Below, piece by piece: positions 38,534 through 45,000 of a stretch of 45,000 nt of DNA (positions are counted from its first letter, which is position 1; each line of letters starts with the position of its first letter). The notes under the pieces are model-generated. The model ran no database searches, was not told the DNA's origin, and worked only from the letters and a program-made list of their open reading frames with translations. The translations under genes were made by a program, and so were the position numbers. The DNA comes from Armadillidium nasatum (lineage: Eukaryota; Arthropoda; Malacostraca; Isopoda; Armadillidiidae): assembly GCA_009176605.1 (NCBI GenBank), contig SEYY01003291.1, forward strand, positions 1 to 45,000, given 5' to 3'.

Positions 38534-39557
38534 GTGCATTTGATACCTTTATTTAATTAGATTAAAAAAAATTGTCACTTTTAGGTAAAATGTGTTCTTA
38601 TCGTGAGTTACAAGGTGTAGACTGTAGTTGAACAAAATGTGTCGAAAATAATGGCTTACCATGAAATTCATTTAGATTTTTTAAATTAGAAATTATATAG
38701 AGGTATTGTTCTCATAGATACCTTTTAAAAAATGTCATGATTTTGCTGGTTTCTATGTTAAAAAGGTGATAATCTACAGGCTACCCCTCATGTTCTAGGC
38801 CCGTGTATGTTGTGCCACCTTTGGGTATAGTACAGTTGACATCGCTTTTGTTTTGACAAAATATTTAAAAAAAAATTTTTGTGCATTTGATACCTTTATT
38901 AAATTGGATTAAAAAAATTGTCACTTTTAGGTAAAATGTGTTCTTATCGTGAGTTACAAGGTGTAGACTGTAGTTGAACAAAATGTGTCGAAAATAATGG
39001 CTTACCATGAAATTCATTTAGATTTTTTAAATTAGAAATTATATAGAGGTATTGTTCTCATAGATACCTTTTAAAAAATGTCATGATTTTGCTGGTTTCT
39101 ATGTTAAAAAGGTGATAATCTACAGGCTACCCCTCATGTTCTAGGCCCGTGTATGTTGTGCCACCTTTGGGTATAGTACAGTTGACATCGCTTTTGTTTT
39201 GACAAAATATTTAAAAAAAAATTTTTGTGCATTTGATACCTTTATTAAATTGGATTAAAAAAATTGTCACTTTTAGGTAAAATGTGTTCTTATCGTGAGT
39301 TATGAGGTGTAGACTGTAGTTAAACAAAATGTGTCAAAAATAATGGCTTACCATGAAATTCATTTAGATTTTTTAAATTAGAAATTATATAGAGGTATTG
39401 TTCTCATAGATACCTTTTAAAAAATGTCATGATTTTGCTGGTTTCTATGTTAAAAAGGTGATAATCTACAGGCTACCCCTCATGTTCTAGGCCCGTGTAT
39501 GTTGTGCCACCTTTGAGTATAGGGTATAGTACAGTTGACATTGTTTTTGTTTTGACA
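38534..39557. repeat. 346/347-bp tandem repeat, three copies
   Basis: GTGCATTTGATACCTTTATT starts at 38534, 38881 and 39227. Copies 1 and 2 are almost identical. Copy 3 differs at a few sites (for example TTATGAGGTG for TTACAAGGTG) and carries a small GGGTATA duplication. Each has CCTCATGTTCTAGGCCCGTG and CAGTTGACAT near its end. It looks like a satellite monomer or a small young tandem duplication. Confidence 0.96.
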
Positions 39558-40299
<742 letters not shown>

Positions 40300-40900
40300 C
40301 AAAATTTTGGTATTAAATATTGAAATATTAATATTAACCACATATTTTACTTGCCAAACACTACCACTATGACATTTTGCATTCACATTTTCAAAATATT
40401 ATTTATTTTATTTTAAAAAATATCATATATTGCTGTTACTATAGTATGCAGTCCACATACATATGCTAGAGGAGGAGCTCCTGTATAATTATATTCATGT
40501 GACATGCATTTGTATATAGAACACATACTATTACTTACTTTATTTCTTGTGAATTTCACATTGGGCCGCCACATACTATATTAGCACTCATATTTTATAT
40601 CCTATTAGTTTTTCTGACAAATTATACCAAAAATTGATCACTTGGTTTTTGAATTGGCATAAGTATTTCCTCAAATCCAGAGTAATGTATTTTAACCTTT
40701 AGAATGATAACTTCAAAGTTTCAAAAGGATATCATTTGTTTTTTTTTTTTTTGTTTTTTTCATTTTTATTATATTTTGTGATTAAGAAAGATTTGATAAA
40801 TTTGTTGATATAACTGTTTTTTTTCCTGAGTAGAGTTTGAAACTTTATATAAATTATTATTATTATAATAATATTTGATATTCTAATTATATGATAAAGA

Positions 40901-41043
<143 letters not shown>

Positions 41044-41506
41044 GATCAAGCAATGTCACTTTGGGCTAAAGTTACATTGAAAAATGTGATAAAAATGGAG
41101 TACAAGTTTGAATTAGGATTTAAAGTGTTAAAAAAAAGTTGTTAAAATATAGAAATATTAAGGTTGATTTATTATAGCCTTTCCTTTAAAGTAAAATTGA
41201 TTTCAGAAGTAGAATTTTCTGGTTTTGAGTAATACGTAGGATTGTGGCATTTTAGAACTATATATATTATTACGAGACATAAAAATTAACCATGAATGTC
41301 ATATTGTAAGCTAAAATTTAAAGAAAAAGGCATATTACTATATTATTTGAGAAGAGTATATTCATATAATGATAGTGCCACACTTCTGTCATGCCTATAT
41401 ATATGAAATTTCTCTAGCCATTTCCTTCTACTAATCAATTAAAAGTTTAAAAATTATTTCATAATTTTTAAAATAGGTAATACAATAGATTTACCAGAAA
41501 AATCCT

Positions 41507-41609
<103 letters not shown>

Positions 41610-41611
41610 TA

Positions 41612-42130
41612 TCCACAAGGGCCTATCAAGACTTTCAAAGTGGACAATTAGCTAACCCAAATACACATACATATGCAAAATATAAAAACCAGAGTACATG
41701 ATATATGGTCTAAATATGCAGTTTTAAATACCCAAGGTTCATCAACAATACAGTTCACATAACAAAATCTAGCACATACTGAGCCCTGTTCTCAATCAAC
41801 ATTATTGATAACATTCAATATAATGAGGTTTTTTTCCTTTCTTTGTTCTAGTACATTTTATATTATCTGTAAGCTTTATGTCAGTAGCCATCCCCTAGTT
41901 CATGAAAAATTACACAAATCATCGTATTGAAATGTGCACCTCAAAGGTCCAGTGATTTTGTTTTGCTATTATGTGCAAACACACATGCCTCAAGATAAGA
42001 AGCTACATGCTAGGTAGAGAAAACACTATTGCTCACACAGTGCCACTCCTGTTGTGTAAATGTAAGGTAGTGTTTCTTCATATATAATAATAATAATTTC
42101 ATACGCTATACAATGTGTAAAAATTTTCTG
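41612..42130. repeat. Unnamed dispersed repeat, copy 2
   Basis: Starts with CCACAAGGGCCTATCAAGAC, then GTGGACAATTAGCTAACC, ACACATACATATGCAAAATA and GGTTCATCAACA, parallel to 36910-37060. The right end is uncertain. Confidence 0.65.
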
Positions 42131-42339
42131 AAGCAGCACCTCACTAGTTTAAGCTACGAGCTGCCACTGTATATAATCCAACTGCAAACATGCATGATAT
42201 TCCAAATCCCAAGCTCTGCTAGAGATCTCTGTAGACTTGTAATGAATATAGATAAATTTTATCAATATTTATATATTCTTTCTGGTTAAATTTAAAAATA
42301 AGTAAATATGGGAGCAAAATTAGAAATAAAATTATGACT

Positions 42340-42696
<357 letters not shown>

Positions 42697-42699
42697 CCA

Positions 42700-42999
<300 letters not shown>

Positions 43000-43010
43000 A
43001 TAAATATAAA

Positions 43011-43236
43011 ATGTCGAAAGACTATAATCAAAAATGTTATGACCCTTTCAAAAGGCACAAAAAACCAATACTAAAAAGCCTCATTAAAATTACTCCATAC
43101 CTGCAACAAAAGTATTGTTTAAAAGATGACAAAAATCTATTTATTTGTACAGCTTGTATAAAAGAAACTTCCTTGTTCAAGAAAAATGAAAATGAAAATT
43201 TAATAATTGAAACAGACTCCAAAATCGACATTACAG
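43011..43236 (+). CDS. First exon of an unrecognised gene with a Cys/His (CxxC) domain
   Basis: [20 protein letters not shown] then [40 protein letters not shown] and [14 protein letters not shown]: 75 codons plus one base to a donor ACAG|GTAATT. Cys9, His15, Cys46 and Cys49 form a probable zinc site. Short CYxPFxxH...CxxC modules of this kind open many uncharacterised invertebrate proteins, but I know no named function. The frame is intact. The next exon at 44045-44104 continues in phase (G|AT gives Asp). A TATATCAG acceptor-like site 15 bp upstream of the ATG is made by the (TA)n edge. No promoter was identified. It is the best candidate for a live gene in the window. Confidence 0.62.
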
Positions 43237-43248
43237 GTAATTTTATTT

Positions 43249-43860
<612 letters not shown>

Positions 43861-43922
43861 ATCATGCTCTCTTGTCTCTGTTCCATTATCTACTATAAAG
43901 AATTTTTGAATTTAGTATAATC

Positions 43923-44104
<182 letters not shown>

Positions 44105-44110
44105 GTAAGT

Positions 44111-44755
44111 AATTACATAATGAAATGATTTTTTTTTTAGTTAAATATGTTTTTAATTTTTTTCCAATTTTTTTTTTCAACTATTCTGATTTGTACATGT
44201 TTCCCTGGTTGCCTTGGGGATGAACTCAACATTCTAAGTATTTTTTCTTAACTTCTAATCCTTCTCCTTATATTGTTAGACTCTTTCCACCTCTGGGTTT
44301 ATCCAAACACCTTCTTCACTCTGTATTCTCTTCTGTCTCCAGGTCTTTAGAGGGAAGCACCACAGATTATTATGAGGAAATGTTTGTATTGTTTCATCAA
44401 AATGCTCATACTATTTGATTTCCCGTTGAATAATTATCATTGCTTTCGCGAGTGATTCCGGAAGTGATTCTCTCTGGCATGGATGAGTACATTCCATATT
44501 CATTCCCTTCAGGTAAACCAAACAAACTTTGATTTAAAAAAAAAAATGCTTATTATGGTGCTATTTGTCGCAAGGACACTTCCTTTAGAAATTTAGACTC
44601 TAGAAACTCAAGTAACTTATACTTCATCTCAAAATCGAACAAAATTTATTCATAGTAACACCAAAAACTCTATTCTCCAGTAGAAAATGCAATAATCTTT
44701 CTGGTTCCTCATTCCATGCCCCTTTCTGGCATTTTGCCAAAAAAAATAAATAAAT
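44111..44755. other. Intron-like region after exon 2
   Basis: T-rich tracts at 44135-44180 and 44530-44545. A possible third exon (see the second-exon entry) is the only coding hint. Confidence 0.4.
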
Positions 44756-44764
44756 AAAAATAAA

Positions 44765-44938
44765 TTTTGCTTCTTTTTCTTTCCCTCCTCTTGTATCTTC
44801 TGACGGCACACCTGAGGTTTTACCGCCTGCTAAAACCGAAAATTTCGTTAATACTTTTGCCTATAATTCTACGTTACACGATTCCCGAGCTATTCCTCCT
44901 CCTTCAATCCCTACAACTCAATAATACCAAATATTGTA
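44765..44938 (+). mobile_element. LINE fragment, linker before RT (family A)
   Basis: The plus strand reads FSFPPLVSSDGTPEVLPPAK, TENFVNTFAYNSTLHDSRAI and PPPSI. The family consensus there is SSSFPPLLQPDGT, AELFAQTFASNSTLDDSGHIPP. About 50 codons remain, open in one frame. Confidence 0.8.
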
Positions 44939-44946
44939 TTTTTTTC

Positions 44947-44952
<6 letters not shown>

Positions 44953-45000
<48 letters not shown>
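44953..45000. repeat. (CT)n microsatellite at window end
   Basis: Perfect CT repeat of about 48 bp that runs off the end of the window. Confidence 0.98.

Noticed and set aside
44452-44511. Third exon of the Cys/His-domain gene (MIPEVILSGMDEYIPYSFPS)
   Set aside because: The phase fits and a donor follows, but the acceptor (CTTTCGCGAG) has a poor pyrimidine tract, so it is kept only as a remark.

Overview
The window is AT-rich eukaryotic DNA, almost certainly nuclear and probably from an arthropod. A decapod crustacean fits best: many non-LTR retrotransposon remnants of the type common there, very long pure (TA)n arrays, and small intron-split zinc-finger genes. The taxon is an inference from style, not proven. 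No bacterial gene, rRNA, CRISPR array or intact large gene is visible. The many Tyr-Ile-Tyr-Ile reading frames are only translations of (TA)n.

Left third (1-10.3 kb, minus strand): a decayed copy of the spliceosome core gene PRPF8/Prp8. Four exon blocks lie in the correct order at 10059-10288, about 9100-9457, 6240-6440 and 1626-1. Several splice borders are still readable, so this is a decayed genomic copy and not a processed one. Its introns hold a mariner-like remnant, LINE pieces, a foldback and five (TA)n arrays.

Middle (10.3-25.1 kb): a graveyard of LINE fragments on both strands. They include endonuclease, linker and reverse transcriptase parts of a Jockey/CR1-like family, a second Jockey-like family and an RTE-like family. 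There is also a 56-bp minisatellite made from a LINE endonuclease start, two unrecognised coding-like blocks (12.1-13.0 kb) and a hAT-type BED-finger remnant.

Right-centre (25.5-36.8 kb, minus strand): pieces of two or three paralogous C2H2 zinc-finger genes. They share an exon plan: a 26-codon acidic first exon, an acidic middle exon and a finger exon. All copies are wholly or partly broken. Two tRNA-derived SINE copies, another SINE with target-site duplications and a Tigger/pogo-like MITE inside a (TA)n array also lie here.

Right end (37-45 kb): a Jockey-like LINE 3' end, a three-copy 346-bp satellite, three copies of an unnamed dispersed repeat, and two phase-matched exons (43.0 and 44.0 kb, plus strand) of a possibly live gene with a Cys/His zinc-binding domain. 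The window ends in (CT)n.

Across the window about two dozen (TA)n arrays total near 3.8 kb. Many start exactly where a transposon ends, which suggests that element tails and TA target sites seed or shape these arrays.
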